Shown here in pieces: positions 50,841-62,219 of a stretch of DNA of 64,000 nucleotides. The notes under the pieces were generated by a model. The model worked only from the letters and a program-made list of their open reading frames with translations. It did not search any database and had not been told where the DNA came from. The stretch is from Cryptomeria japonica (lineage: Eukaryota > Streptophyta > Pinopsida > Cupressales > Cupressaceae). Within the stretch, counting starts at the first letter, position 1, and each line of letters starts with the position of its first letter. The translations under genes and the position numbers were made by a program. Where the stretch lies: the NCBI RefSeq assembly GCF_030272615.1, contig NC_081410.1, positions 126,109,640 to 126,173,639 of the forward strand. Reading direction: 5' to 3'.

Positions 50841-51589
50841 AAAATGTCAAAGTTTTTGAAAAAAAACTTTTCGAATGCCCCTCTTGCCTGAAATTGCCAA
50901 GAACAACTAAATTCGGGGAAGGAGTAAAAGCGTTAAAACTTGGGAAATTTTCAAATGACCCTCTAGGAGTTAAATTTTAATATTTGTTAAATTAAATTAA
51001 TTAATTTTTCAAATTGATTTATTAAAATGAAATTGATCGTTTGCAGGTCGCAGGACGTCATTGGAGAACCAAGAGAAACACTTGAAATGCAAATCGAAGA
51101 AGGGTCACAATCAAGGCCAGGCATTGAAGACTCGAAAAGAAAAAAGATGTGGGAACTCGCTGCAGGAGCGCGAGAGCAACCAAACATTGGGAACCGTGCC
51201 GCTGAACAAAGATGAAGTCCACCACCGGGACCAAAGACCAAAGAACTCTCTGAATGCTGCAAGTTTATGCCTTCTCGAGAAAAAGCACACAACTGGATTT
51301 AATTCCAAGAATTCAATTTCTAAAAAGCTGAAATTGTATTATTGTAAAACTGCTTGTAGGTCCCACTCAGATATTTTGAAAGAAAGGGGATACAAGTCAG
51401 TTGTGGACAGTTATGTCCAACTACCGGATAGACTCAAATTGAAGCCAAATAGTGGCAGGTAGTTGAAATTGTGGTTGAATGGATGAGTGAGAATTTAATG
51501 GGCATGGGTTAAGGCTGCTAGTTTCTGGAAGGCAGATCAGGACCCTTGGATGCAATCCATCCTGGCCTCTGATTCAAAATTGTAAAAAC

Positions 51590-51597
51590 TATAAAAG
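51590..51597 (+). promoter_or_regulatory. TATA box of LTR F
   Basis: TATAAAAG, followed by TTTTGTAAAGGGTTAG, matching the order in LTRs C and D. Confidence 0.6.
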
Positions 51598-54500
51598 GCA
51601 GAGGCCTTTCTTTTGTAAAGGGTTAGAAAGTTAGAGATTGTTAAATAGTTAGACTTTGGTGAGAGAGTTAGATTTAAGAGTTAGAATAGGTTAGATTTTA
51701 AGCAGTAGCATAGAGATGCTGCAGAAATTGTTGTAATAGGCAGCTGAAATCAATATATAAAAATTGATTTGGTGTTTATTGTCTTGTTTTCATCCTGTTT
51801 GCATGGTTTCTCTCAGCATTTTAGATAGATCTTTCTGTTTTGGGTGTGCAGATATTTGATAGATTCAAGCTCATACCATTGAGGATATACTGATTGTGTA
51901 TCCTTTTGTATGGTTAACCTGAGCCTTCAATTGTGCTTAGTTCAATTGCAGATGTCCGTCTGAGCTGCGCCAGAATTGGGTGCTTAGTAGTGCGTCTCCA
52001 ATCTGAAAATCTTCCAAGTCCCTTTGAAGATTGCACCGTTCTTGCAAGGTTGTGAGTTATTCTGGCCAAGCAAGAATTGGTTATGTTGAATCCGTCTACC
52101 CGCATACCCGTGTTGTTAGTTTTAGATCTCCTAACCCTTTCCTTTTGCTCTTTATTACGTAAATCGAGAATCACAACAGACCAGCTTGTTGCAAATCGTA
52201 AGTCCCCTTGTGTTTCCAGCAAAAACACATCAAACCACTGAGTAGTCCCGCAGTCAAGACCTGACAATCAAAGCCTTGAGGTCGTCCCCTTTGATCAAAC
52301 AAAAAACAGCATTAGGGATTTCCTTATCTCAAGAGAGGATAGGATACTCAGCGAGCACATTCTATTTTGCGTTGGCCGTATGAAGTTTGCAGCAATGCGA
52401 CTTTAGACACGTCAACAGTATCTAGGAAGCATATATGGCTGACCACTATAGCATCCAATTCTCATATAGGTGAAGGTGGGGAACTGTAGAAACAAACATC
52501 CATATTCGCAAACCCATTCCCATGCCTCATCTGATACTCTTTTGTTCCTCAGAGTTCTGTCAAACTGACACATGAAATATCCGAAGAATGCATCTTGAAC
52601 TCTTCTGAAATGCAATCTATTGGGTCTCAATGGCAACTGGTCATAATATTCCCAAACTGGTATAAGTGAGCGATCACCCTTGGTAGCAAGACCTAGAAAG
52701 TGTCTAAGTGATGCTGCCAAGTATACCAAATACGAATTCATGAAGAAAATCATGGTGGTAGGGACTACTGCAAGTTGTTCACACAAGACATCGCTGATGA
52801 CTTCTCCCCATGAAATGTGATGAGACTGCCTTATGAACATGATGAACTGGTACATCCATGGCTCAAAGACATTAGAATACTCGAGGCCCATCATCCTGCT
52901 AAGAAGGGTTATGGTGTCTCATATCTCCCAGTTGAAATCGCAGCTGTACAACTTTGCCCACCTTGAGAAGGAGGCTCGTGGCTCTTGGATCCACCTGTTG
53001 ATATGTTGCTTGCAATCTTTTTCCCTCTTCACATAATACTCTGCTACACTTTCTTTGGAAATTTCCATGTAAACAGGTGTAGGAGGTATTCTGAAGACCT
53101 TCTCGATTGTATCTGCATCAAGACGGATTATAGCTTCGCCATCATCATTTTTTATGACTCTTGTCTCTTTGTCAAAATGATGGGCGCAGCTGAGAACAAA
53201 CTCAGGTTCTAGGGCAGCCACCGGGAAAGAAGATGCATGATGGATATGGTTGTCCAACAGCCGCTGCATGTTATTATCTTGTGGATCTTCCACCCTCTTG
53301 ACAAATTTCGACACATCCACGTGCCCTATTTCCGTATCTTTGATACGATCCAAAGGGGAAGAAACTTGGGAAGGTGCTACCTCGTTCTGATATTTTTCAT
53401 ATTTGTGCTACATCTTTTTTGAAACTGGAGGTGCCGGCAAATCTGACATTGATTGTGAACCTGGAATACTGTGATGAAGACTTAAAAGAGTTAAGGCAAC
53501 ATCATAGTCAGCTGCAAATATCATTCTTCCTTCTTCAAATGGGAATTCAAATGGGAAAAACTTCGATTCTTGAACTTCAGGATTTTGTGAGAGGAAGAGG
53601 GGAAATATATAGAAATGGGAAAATCTTGACTTTGACCAATTTCGGATCTTGGAGAAATTTTTGTAAGTATACAAGTTGGAAAGAACATACATGCAATCGG
53701 GGTTTTAAAACCCGAATGCAAGTACACTTGCAAATTTGCAAATGGAAAAATGGATGGAAAATAAGAATTTGACTTGCGGAAAATGACGGAAATGAAAAGT
53801 ATGGATATGGGAAACATGAATGGATAGAAATGGGAAAATCCAGGAATGTCATTTTCATGAAAATGAGAAGAACTTTTCAACATGTAATCCAGTTTTTAAA
53901 ACCCGAATTTGAAAGGGAGGGGGGTATTTCACACTTTTCAACTTGGAATTTTAACCAAAAACGGTTAAATTCCTTAACCGTAAGGGAAGAACAAGAATTT
54001 CCAGCGAACTTGTAATCGGGATTAAAAATCTCGAATACAAGTAAAGAGGGAATATGGGAAGAACAATGCAATTCAAAAATTGCATACCAAGGGGAAGATC
54101 TCTCTCACAAAAACCGATTTTTGGGGGAAGAACAGCATATATAGAAAAACGCAACTAAGAAGGAAAACTAAGAAAATAAGAAAATAATAAAATGAAACAA
54201 GAAAGAAAGGAGAACATACCTTGCATAAAACTGAAAATGCTTCTCCAAAAATGCAATCAATCTTTGAATGAAGGAGAATATCTCTAATAAATAGACACAA
54301 ACCATAATCCAAACCATAGCCACGTTTTTGCAAAAACATCTTGTGGAAAAATGTGGAAGCAAATACATGAGAAATGGCATGGAAAATGCTTGAATCTTCT
54401 TTAACCCTCAACGCCTTATCACTCTTAGCCAAAATGATTCATACCATTGAAGATTCGTGGCATTCCAAAGGGTAAAAAACGTGGTTTTTCGAAAAAACGT

Positions 54501-54629
54501 GGTGGCTGTTATAAAGCTAAAAACCAGCAAAAGCAACCTCCATGTGGCATGAAAGGTGTCCAATCATGCATGAAAATAGAGAGCAATCCAAAACGCCTTC
54601 CTCCAACAAATTCTCCACAAAATTTGCCT

Positions 54630-54960
54630 TGAAATGTTCAACAAAAACGATTTTCTTGCAAATCGGGGTTTTGGGAGACAAAGACAAGTTCAAATTTGCA
54701 CAAGTATGTGAAAATCGGGTTTTTTAGAAGATATGACAAGTTCTAATTTTCACTTTTTCCTCTACAAAGCCAAATTCGGGTTTTTTAGAACAAAATGCAA
54801 GTTTAAAATGTCAAAAATGCACTTTATGAGCAAAATCGGGTTTTTTAGACCAAAGTGCAAGTTTTAAATTGTCACTTTTTCACTTACAAGACAAAATCAG
54901 GATTTTTGGAGAGAGATGCAAATTTTATGCACTTGTAAAGGGGAAATAAAACCCCTACAA
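54630..54960 (-). repeat. Degenerate tandem array in unit E
   Basis: Counterpart of 4300-4620. Repeating AAAATCGGG and AAGTGCAAGTTT cores on the plus strand at roughly 60-70 bp spacing. Confidence 0.55.
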
Positions 54961-55619
54961 CAAGTTATAACTTACTTGCACACATGTAATAGGGGTTTAA
55001 AATCCCTATTGCATTTAAAAACCATTAAAGTAGGGCTTTTTGGAGAGAACTACAAGTTTAATTGTAACTTAACCAAAAAATCCCTATTTTAACTTAAAAA
55101 AGTCAAAAAACAATAAAGGAGAAATTTAAAACAAATTACAAGTATTCATCTTTTAATAAAAATACACATGAAATAAGCTAAAAATTTCCCTACAAAAACC
55201 AAAACAATGGACATCATTAAAACTTGCAGTTTGAAGAAAATTCTCCACCTGCAGTCGTGATTTTAAAACCCAAAATTGAAGGAAAGACATAGCAAACGAA
55301 CCCAGAATGCAACGAAATTCGAAACGTAGTTTGAGGATGGACTGAGGATTAAGCCAGTCCAAGGATTAGTCGAAATTATGCCTCGGGAAGCGTGCCATAG
55401 AGTAAAAATTTTCATTTTTACACAAAAATTTTATGTAATAGTCCTTCATTTTTGGAAATAAAAATGAGGACAACAAGATCAAGAACATTAAGAAAAAGAA
55501 TTTGAAACTAAAATTGTATCTACAAAAAAAAGAAGAAGATTGTGATTCAAAAGCAAAAATGTCACAAAGCCTTGAGGAATCAGAAAAGATCATCATCAGC
55601 CTAAAGATTCAACTAGAAG

Positions 55620-56346
55620 TGTAATGACCACCCCTGATTTTTTTCTTTTGATATAATTGGAACAAGATTTACAGATGTTGAACGTTAACTTCAGATTACA
55701 TGCATGCAACTTAAACCAAAATATGCAATTGCCTTTAAAGATAAACAAACTAATTGAGTGGGGAATGTCCGCACCAACTCAATTCAGTACAATAACATAA
55801 ATTAGAAAATGAGCATGCAACTATCTAAATGAGCGGAGGTTTGTCACCGATGCCGCTATGATGAATGCTTATGATATGCAATAAGCATGAAATTACAATG
55901 CAACAACCCAACTAGAAACATCTAGATGATGAAAATCGATTCCAATCTTATATCTAACATACCCAATTGCCAGTAAATGAAAATAACATACATGCAACAG
56001 AAATACCAGCAAATGAGGGTTTCCAAACCCTAGCTGCCTACACCAAGAAGAAATCCAAAATGGACAGCTGGAAGTATGAATGAGTAATGGCACCACAAAC
56101 CAGTTATAAACCTCTGCAAGGTCCTTGAAGATGTACAGCCAGCTTTAGAGGGAACAGACAGCAATGATCAGACCCACAAATATGCAATCAACTTTGCAAA
56201 ACTCCTCAATCAACCCTCACAAATGATCTCTAACACTTTGTTGCCCAAAGAACTGAAAATATCAGCACCATTTAAGCTTCGTTGTGATCTCTATGTAAAA
56301 TCATCAAGTTATCCTCCAGATTGTGTCTTTCAACAACATGAAGAAT
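55620..56346 (+). mobile_element. Probable truncated LTR start and non-coding DNA
   Basis: TGTAATGACCACCCCTGA at 55620 is a typical plant gypsy-type LTR start and ends the copia J homology abruptly. No matching right end or target duplication was found. Nothing else is recognised in the stretch. Confidence 0.35.
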
Positions 56347-57665
56347 GTATTGGATATTGTTGCTGCTAGGCTATGTTGTTGTCATTGATGTCAACATATT
56401 CCTGTGTTCCTGTGTTGCAGAGAATTGGTTTGGCTGTTTCAGTTGATATGTTGCAAATGTGCTAGTGCAGATTTGTGATTTCAGTAATGAAGTATCTCTA
56501 GTTGATTCAGTGTTAGTTTCATTATGATATGTGGTGATTTGATCGAGTTATGTATTTTGGTATGAGGATTGGTTTTTCAATATTCAGTGTTGCAATGTTC
56601 TGATATTTGATCCGTTGTTCTCCAAAAATATTATATCTTGAGTTGCGGATTTGGGAGTGTTTGGGATGTTCATCTGTATCTTCAATTCAGATGGTTCGTG
56701 ATTTGGTGCTCCACAAGTTATCTTTCTAGTCCCATGTTCTTGAGTATTAACGTATTGATCTATGAAGATTTGATTAAGTGGTGTTGGTGCAGCTATTGTG
56801 GATGGTTCTAACGTGCTTGTTGGTGTTTCTTAATCGCGTCCTATTTGTTTTGTTGGTCTGCATTGATCATTGTGCACGTTATTGAGGATCTTATGGGTCC
56901 GGTGATGTTCTTCGTGTTATGCGACATTTTTGGTGGTGTAGCGTGTTGCGGATGATCTTGGCGAAATTTCTAGTAGTGTTGCGTGTTTGTGGATTTGATT
57001 TGGGTCCATGCTATGTCGTCATGGCATTGTATTGGTTCGGTGGTTGATCTATGTATCGTGTGATGTAATTTCGTAATTAGGTCTTAAGGGTTGAGCCGAC
57101 CTTGTAGTCAAGGTTGATGATTTGTAGAAATGGGTGTCATATTCATGTAATTTGGATATCGGTGGTGTGTCTGCATTATCAGAGAGTGATGTATGTGCAA
57201 ACAAGCGAATTCATCTTTTGGTGAGAAGAGTAGAGCAAAGAGTGTTGCAAAGAAGACAAATGTACTTAACCGAAACTATCATCAGGCATTTGGAGATGCA
57301 GTTCATATAATCCATATTGTTGTCCGATCTTTGTAAGGCAGTGAGCCTTCCCAGGGTTGTAGCCTTCTTGTTTTGAGCAATGAGCTCTAGGCAGTGTGCC
57401 TGAATGCATGTGCATTCCCCATTGTAATATTTTCACATACTACTGCAGAGTATCATTTTATTGTGGTTAGGCTCCCACCGTGGTTTTTCCCTTAACCAGG
57501 TTTTCCACGTCAAAAGCTTGGTGTTATGTTTGTTGTTGTTATTGTGCTTATCTTTGTTCTTGTTGCAATTGATTAGATAGTAAGTTGTCCTTAAATTATA
57601 AGATCCGGTGAAAACTAATTCACCCCCCCCCCCCTCTCAGTTTTCCTTCATTGTTGTTGCCAACA
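56347..57665 (+). repeat. Ty1/copia LTR (element K)
   Basis: The right end is clear: GTTGCCAACA at 57665, preceded by a TTCACCCCCCCCCCCCTCTCAG-type tract, then the primer site TTGGTATCAGAGC (57667-57679). The left end (TGTATTGGATATTG at about 56347) is a guess; a start near 56364 is also possible. Confidence 0.55.
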
Positions 57666-57666
57666 A

Positions 57667-57679
57667 TTGGTATCAGAGC
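57667..57679 (+). promoter_or_regulatory. Primer-binding site, copia element K
   Basis: TTGGTATCAGAGC, the initiator-Met tRNA site, directly right of the LTR. Confidence 0.8.
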
Positions 57680-57731
57680 TAGATCCTCCGGAAGAAGCTT
57701 GACCACTTGAGGATATCCGGGATAGCAACCT

Positions 57732-58292
57732 ATGTTTTCAAGAAAGAGTCTGAGATTTGATGGAAGCAATTACACTGTATGGAAGGACCGGATGGAGTGT
57801 CATTTGAAGTGTCTTGGAGATGATTATTGGAAGATTACAAAGAATACCTACAATGTTCCTCGAAATGGACCGGTTACTGCAAATGAGATCAAGGATGCTG
57901 AACATAACATAAGAGCTAAAGAAGCATTGATGAGTGCCCTGGACGATTCAGAGATGACTAATGTGATGGGATTGCCGACTACACATGAGATCTGGGAAAA
58001 GTTAGAGACCTTGTATGAAGGAGATAAACATGTCAAAGTCGCTAAACTGCAGAGTTTGAAAGGAAAGTATGAGATGCTGAAGACGGGAGAAGATGAGAAC
58101 ATATCATCCTTTATGGCTAAAGTGAATGAACTTGTCACGAACATCAGATGTGCCGATGGAACTCTTCAAGAAGATAAGATTGTTGCTAAAGTGTTGAGAT
58201 CCTTGCCTCTTGCTTACAAACCTAAAGTTGCTGCTATTGATGAGATCCAGACTGTATATGATGAATATGTATATCAGTCAATGAGTTTTTGA
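57732..58292 (+). pseudogene. Ty1/copia gag fragment (element K)
   Basis: 186 codons from ATG 57732 (MFSRKSLRFDGSNYTVWKDR), a UBN2-type Gag with EIWEKLETLYEGDKHVKVAK and LRSLPLAYKPKVAAIDE. It is open and undamaged but stops at 58292, well short of the zinc knuckle. The following sequence is unrelated, so the element is truncated by a deletion or junction near 58280. No pol is present. Confidence 0.8.
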
Positions 58293-59040
58293 TAAAAAAG
58301 ACACTGGGCGTGTGAATGAAAGAATATAAGTCTATGACCGGTTCGTATGATATTGTTCAGACTGTGAAGGCACTTTAAATGTAGAAGCACTGAGTCTAGG
58401 TATATATGCCACAATGCTATAAGTATGAATTTTGTTATGACAAATTAAACGAATCATACAATCTGTGGTTTAGTCTATTTTATCAAGAACAAGTTCAGAT
58501 TCAAGAAAACAATGATATATGTCTTATAATGAGTTCTTTTTTAAATGATATGAGCAGGTCATCAAAAGATTGTTGACAGTATTGAGATTATACAAACTTA
58601 TTTGCAGACTATTACTATTTGTAGTGTGTGAAACAGAACAGCATATATGAAGAATAATAACATTCAAATTGTAGTACTTTTGTAGACTTTGTATATCTTC
58701 AAAGTTGTTTTAATATGTTTCACCTGTAATATCTTCTTGGTTGGTGCCACAAGGATCTAAGTTGGTTCTCAAATTGACAAGGTTGTGTTGTAGAGAGTAG
58801 GTGCTCTCAGAAAGGATTAGGAGATTCCTTGGGTTGGTGCCCTAAAAGATTGTAGTTGAGTTTCCACATAAATCTCGTGCATTGTCTTTATTGTGCATCT
58901 CTTTTCATCATTTAAGTTTTTCAAATTGAAAAGGTTTAAAAGCTTAAATTGATTACTTTTATTAGATAAAGTTTGAAATCTTATTCACTATTGATTCACC
59001 CCCCCCCCCCCTTCTTAGTAGTAAACTTGTGTTCTACGAG
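58293..59040 (+). repeat. Non-coding stretch ending in a copia-type LTR tail
   Basis: No gene. The right part (about 58720-59010) contains GGTTGGTGCC motifs and ends in ATTGATTCACCCCCCCCCCC, the poly-C feature seen just before the right end of copia LTRs J and K. It is probably the tail of another LTR; boundaries not resolved. Confidence 0.35.
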
Positions 59041-61189
59041 ATCTTTTGCCTTATTTGTATGGACTCTTACCTAAACTAACCACATCAGGAGGTAGCAAAG
59101 CTTGGGGCATTATCATAGACTATATTGTGGAATGGATTTTGTTAAGTGTTGATCATGACACTACGTGGCCTATATCGAACAATGATTGTCACCACACACA
59201 TTGGACTACACTTTGGGAGATGCATGAAGACCCTCATACCTCTCCATTCCCAGAGGATCTTGCAACAGATTGTCTTATTCCCCTTGCACATACAAATTGT
59301 ATACCCTTTGATAATGATACTTTAGAGGAGCTTGAGTATATCACAAGTCTTGCGCATTCTGATGGATCAAAGGCTTGTCTTTCAATTCCTACTCCTCACA
59401 TTGAGATCCCATCTCAATATTCATCATTTGTTGTTCTTGATAACCTTGGCATTGGCTCATGCATAGCCCTCATTGATTCAGTGCAATAGGACATTGTTCT
59501 TCTAGACACAACTACTTGGGATCCGTATCTTGCAGACATCTTTTTTGTTTGTGGCATCTCCTATTACTTATCTAGAGAATTATTTTGAGGACATTCATCT
59601 CTTCTTTGCTAATAGACTCATTAGTGTTGTCAGCACATCTTCATCAACCATGGACATTGTTCTACATCAGTTATCACAGAGTCCTAGATTGTCACCTTCT
59701 ACATTGATTGGGCATGTACCCGATTGGTTTGTGGCATCATCATCCTTCGTAGACATAGCGACGTGAGCAATTTCTAGAGGCACACACTGTTTGGATTTGG
59801 ATTCCTACTTCCAGTCTATAGGAGTGGCTTTTCATATCTCTAGAGGATTTTCTCAAGGGAGAAATGTTGTTTGCGGGCAATGGATCTTGATCTATCTTTA
59901 GGTGTTCATCATTGGCCCAAAAGCTACTTTTTCATTAGGGGGATTCCTATTCTAATTTTCTCTCTCTTATGGGAAGGACATTTATTATACTATTGCGATA
60001 GAAACAGTCCTTGGGGTGGCACATTAAGCCCTTCTTTCCTTCTTTCACTAGTTATGTTTCCCTTCATCAAACTTAACTACAATTATAAGAATAAGGAAGG
60101 TGATGAGCATTATCTTTTTCATCGTAATTATTCTCATTCTCTTGGAAAAAGCATTTAAAGCATTTGTTTGAGACCAATATGATAGAGCTCGCATAGCTCT
60201 TACAACTGATCTTGCACTCTTTCCTGGTGAAGAGGTAGTGCCTTAGCACTCCATTCACCCTCTCATGTTGCTCCTCACCCTATGACACTATTAGTTAACT
60301 TCATTGGGTGCTCTTTGTCATGAGTGGTGATGCTATTTCAATAACAAACATCTCGGAGCAGCAACATGCTTCCTTCTTGTCCATTCACTTGGGAGGCAAG
60401 GTTCATATATCCACTTTTCTCTTTCTCTTTGAAGATTACCTCTTCTTTAGAGTTGCATTTTGCATATATTGATGTCTTTTCTTGCATTGAATATTCTTTC
60501 ATGTGAGTACATGTGTGTTTCTTGTTTAAGACCTTTCTTTGCTTGGAATAGAGCATTATCTTATGTATAATCTCTCCTTAGAGGTTGTGTAATTCTTCTC
60601 ATTGTCCCTAAACTTGGGGGGCATTGATCTCTCTTATCCTTTCTAAGGATCCACTTTTCCTTTGTTGAGTGGTGTTTACTTGTGATGCGATGTCATTCCT
60701 TGTGTGAAGTTGTTTGCTCAAGGATTCTCTCTTATGCAAGAGGTGTGTATCCTTGACTACAACCTCTTCTTCATTTGGCAATGTATATCTATTATAAACA
60801 TACCCCTCACATTGGGTCAAAAGTGTTTCATCCTTCATCAAGAATTCCTTTACCTAGCAATGGGAGGAAGGTATGCATTCTTGTTCTTCTTCCTCTCTTT
60901 TGACTTTCGGAGGTAGATGTCTTTTTAAGCAAAGATCTCTTCCTCTCCAAGGATTCCCTTTCCACTTGTTGCACGATATCTTTTTACAACTATCTTTTCC
61001 TTACTTATAGGAGTTAAATCTCTTTGGCTTGGATGTATGCACATTGTTGAACAAAAGGATATCTCCTTGTTGTTGAAGGTGTGTATCCTTGTTTCTAGCT
61101 TCCTTAAGACATCAACATAGGGCTATGTTGACAATGGACATCTTAAGGGGGGGCATAGCATATCGCCCTCTTTGTACTATATTGTACTA

Positions 61190-61560
61190 TATTTTTGCAT
61201 GTCTTAAATAGGGTGTTCAAACTCGAAACTAGACAAAACAAAGTCTTACACGAAATGCTTCATACCCAAGATCAGATGCAGCATTTATATATGTCTTATA
61301 CGGGGTTACACATTCTCAAAACCAAACAAAACAAAGTCTTACACGAGATGTTCCCGAAATCAAGCATAAATTTGTCTTACATAGGGTGTTCATTTTCAAA
61401 ACAAGACAAAACAAAGTCTTACACGAGATGCTTCATGCCCAAAACCAGACACACATTTGCATTTGCATTTCATGTCTTACATAGGTTGTTGCATGCTCGA
61501 AACCAGACAAAACAAAGTCTTATATGAGATGCTTAACTCCTAAAACGGGACAGTTGCATA
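61190..61560 (+). repeat. Tandem array, about 90 bp units
   Basis: About four units of 80-105 bp. Each contains GACAAAACAAAGTCTTACAC and GAGATGCTTCATGCCC followed by a TTTGCAT/ATGTCTTACATAGGG block. The ORF across it is a repeat artefact. Confidence 0.75.
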
Positions 61561-61579
61561 CATAGTAGTATGAGTGGAA

Positions 61580-61735
61580 CTAGCAAAACACAGCTAGACT
61601 ATTCCAACTCTACTCCCCAACATGGATCACCTAGCAAAACACAGCTAGCCTATGGTATCCATGTTCTCTCTTGCTCTTCCTCTCATGGATCACCTAGCAA
61701 AACACAGCTAGCCCATGATATCCATGTCTCCCCTT
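61580..61735 (+). repeat. Tandem array, about 60 bp units
   Basis: Three copies of CTAGCAAAACACAGCTAG, a short palindromic-ended motif, in two fuller units with CATGGATCAC and TATCCATG. Confidence 0.75.
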
Positions 61736-62146
61736 TCTTCTCTTCGTGAGCTCATAGCTTGGTTATTTGTGGTTAATGGTTTGATGCATGCTCTTGCTCT
61801 TTTTATGTGATCGCTTGTGTCCTCGTGATGGCATTTCAAGAATGATACTAATGGTTGAGACATTTTGATTATCGAGGTCTCTTCGGCTAGTTGACTTGAG
61901 GTCTTGTTTTGTTGTTTAACTTTTGTGTTGTGTCTTTTGTTTTATGTCTTTTTTTGTTTGCCTTTTTGTCTATCTTGTTTTGTGTGTCCTTGCATGTGAT
62001 TATGTGAGTTAAAATACTAAGATTGGAGGCTTGGTTCCTCGAAATTAGTGATGTCTTGTCTCCTTGTGATCTTGCTCCTAATTGCTCCTCTCTCTCATCT
62101 TTCATCTACTTTACTGCGAGTATTTGCATAGGCTCATACTCCCGTT

Positions 62147-62219
62147 AAAGTGGGAGCTAAATGTAGCATTGTAAATTGTCACCGGTCCAATTTACACCTC
62201 ATGTTTGTGCTCCCACTTT
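62147..62219. promoter_or_regulatory. Nested perfect hairpin across an LTR edge
   Basis: Outer stem AAAGTGGGAGC (62147-62157) pairs with GCTCCCACTTT (62209-62219), 11 bp. Inner stem TGTAAATTG (62170-62178) pairs with CAATTTACA (62188-62196), 9 bp with a 9-nt loop. It spans the purine tract and the first bases of LTR N. Confidence 0.8.

Larger units (their letters stand above)
50206..52417 (+). mobile_element. Solo LTR F inserted in the ORF of unit E
   Basis: 2212 bp, starting TGTTGTGCAAATCGCACACC and ending GACACGTCAACA, with exact 5-bp duplication GTATC (50201-50205, 52418-52422). Unit B has the uninterrupted site. The right 260 bp match the right end of unit A. A tandem array lies at 50456-50840 and a TATA box at 51590, 827 bp before the end. 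No internal retroelement genes, so solo LTR. Confidence 0.9.
47882..53524 (-). pseudogene. Broken ~1140-codon ORF inside LTR unit E, unknown protein
   Basis: The frame starts at ATG 53524 (MIFAADYDVALTLLSLHH). With LTR F plus one target copy (2217 bp) removed, it runs to 47882, about 1141 codons, closely matching the ORF of unit B. Stops are at 53408-53410 (TAG), about 52919, 49742, 48836, about 48752 and 48569, with no frameshift. Most of these sites are sense in unit B. Domain layout: globular aromatic-rich N-terminal half (53350-49750), Pro/Ser/Thr-rich middle with KRKKQ (49690-48840), and coiled-coil-like C-terminal part (48750-47890). Small in-frame indels against B (for example EKVFRIPPTP, GKEDEFMG) show indels were tolerated only in frame. 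Function unknown; no retroelement enzyme motif seen. Confidence 0.7.
46798..55475 (-). mobile_element. Giant LTR unit E, inverted copy of B (6.46 kb net)
   Basis: On the minus strand it starts TGTTGTCC (55475) and ends CAACCAACA (46798). The target duplication AGATC is exact (46793-46797, 55476-55480), and the host copia gag frame resumes across it, so the boundaries are secure. Contents mirror unit B: terminal hairpin, repeat array (about 54630-54960), long ORF (53524 down to 47882), TATA box (47604-47611) and the repeated AGTCTTTGAGCTTTCA motif. The left and right ends are unlike, so it is a single LTR-like unit. LTR F is nested in it. Confidence 0.88.
45614..55620 (+). pseudogene. Ty1/copia gag (element J), split by unit E
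   Basis: Left part 45640-46797, right part 55476-55620. The left part has a UBN2-type Gag (SAKELWD-like STKELWDKLRHIYEGDD, about 45935-45985) with stops and a frameshift near 46025-46200, then Lys-rich linker and a zinc knuckle where the first and last Cys are both Tyr (YFNCGKIGHLAAKY, about 46431-46470). The frame ELICALGEI at 46770-46797 continues exactly into KNIKKKNLKLKLYLQKK at 55481 once unit E and one AGATC copy are removed. The pol region is missing to the right of 55620. Dead. Confidence 0.8.
59041..62161 (+). mobile_element. 3' internal region of an unidentified LTR retroelement
   Basis: A short ORF (59046-59486, ending LIDSVQ) continues with stops to about 59760. It contains ELEYITSLAHSDGSKACL and IEIPSQYSSFVVLDNLG and has no motif I can name. 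After that the sequence is non-coding, with tandem repeats (61190-61560, 61580-61735). It ends in the purine tract AAAGTGGGAGCTAAA (62147-62161) directly before an LTR start, which is why it is read as the 3' internal part of a retroelement. Confidence 0.45.

Noticed and set aside
50456-50980. Lys-rich ORFs across the array in LTR F
   Set aside because: The repeat period near 63 bp keeps frames open; opposite-strand frames are open for the same reason.
3766-55475. Units B and E as the arms of one large chromosomal inverted duplication
   Set aside because: Each arm ends exactly at TG/CA with its own different 5-bp target duplication, and the sequences outside the ends are unrelated, so they are two separate insertions.
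61195-61527. ORF of 110 codons
   Set aside because: It is a tandem DNA repeat read in frame; no conserved protein feature.
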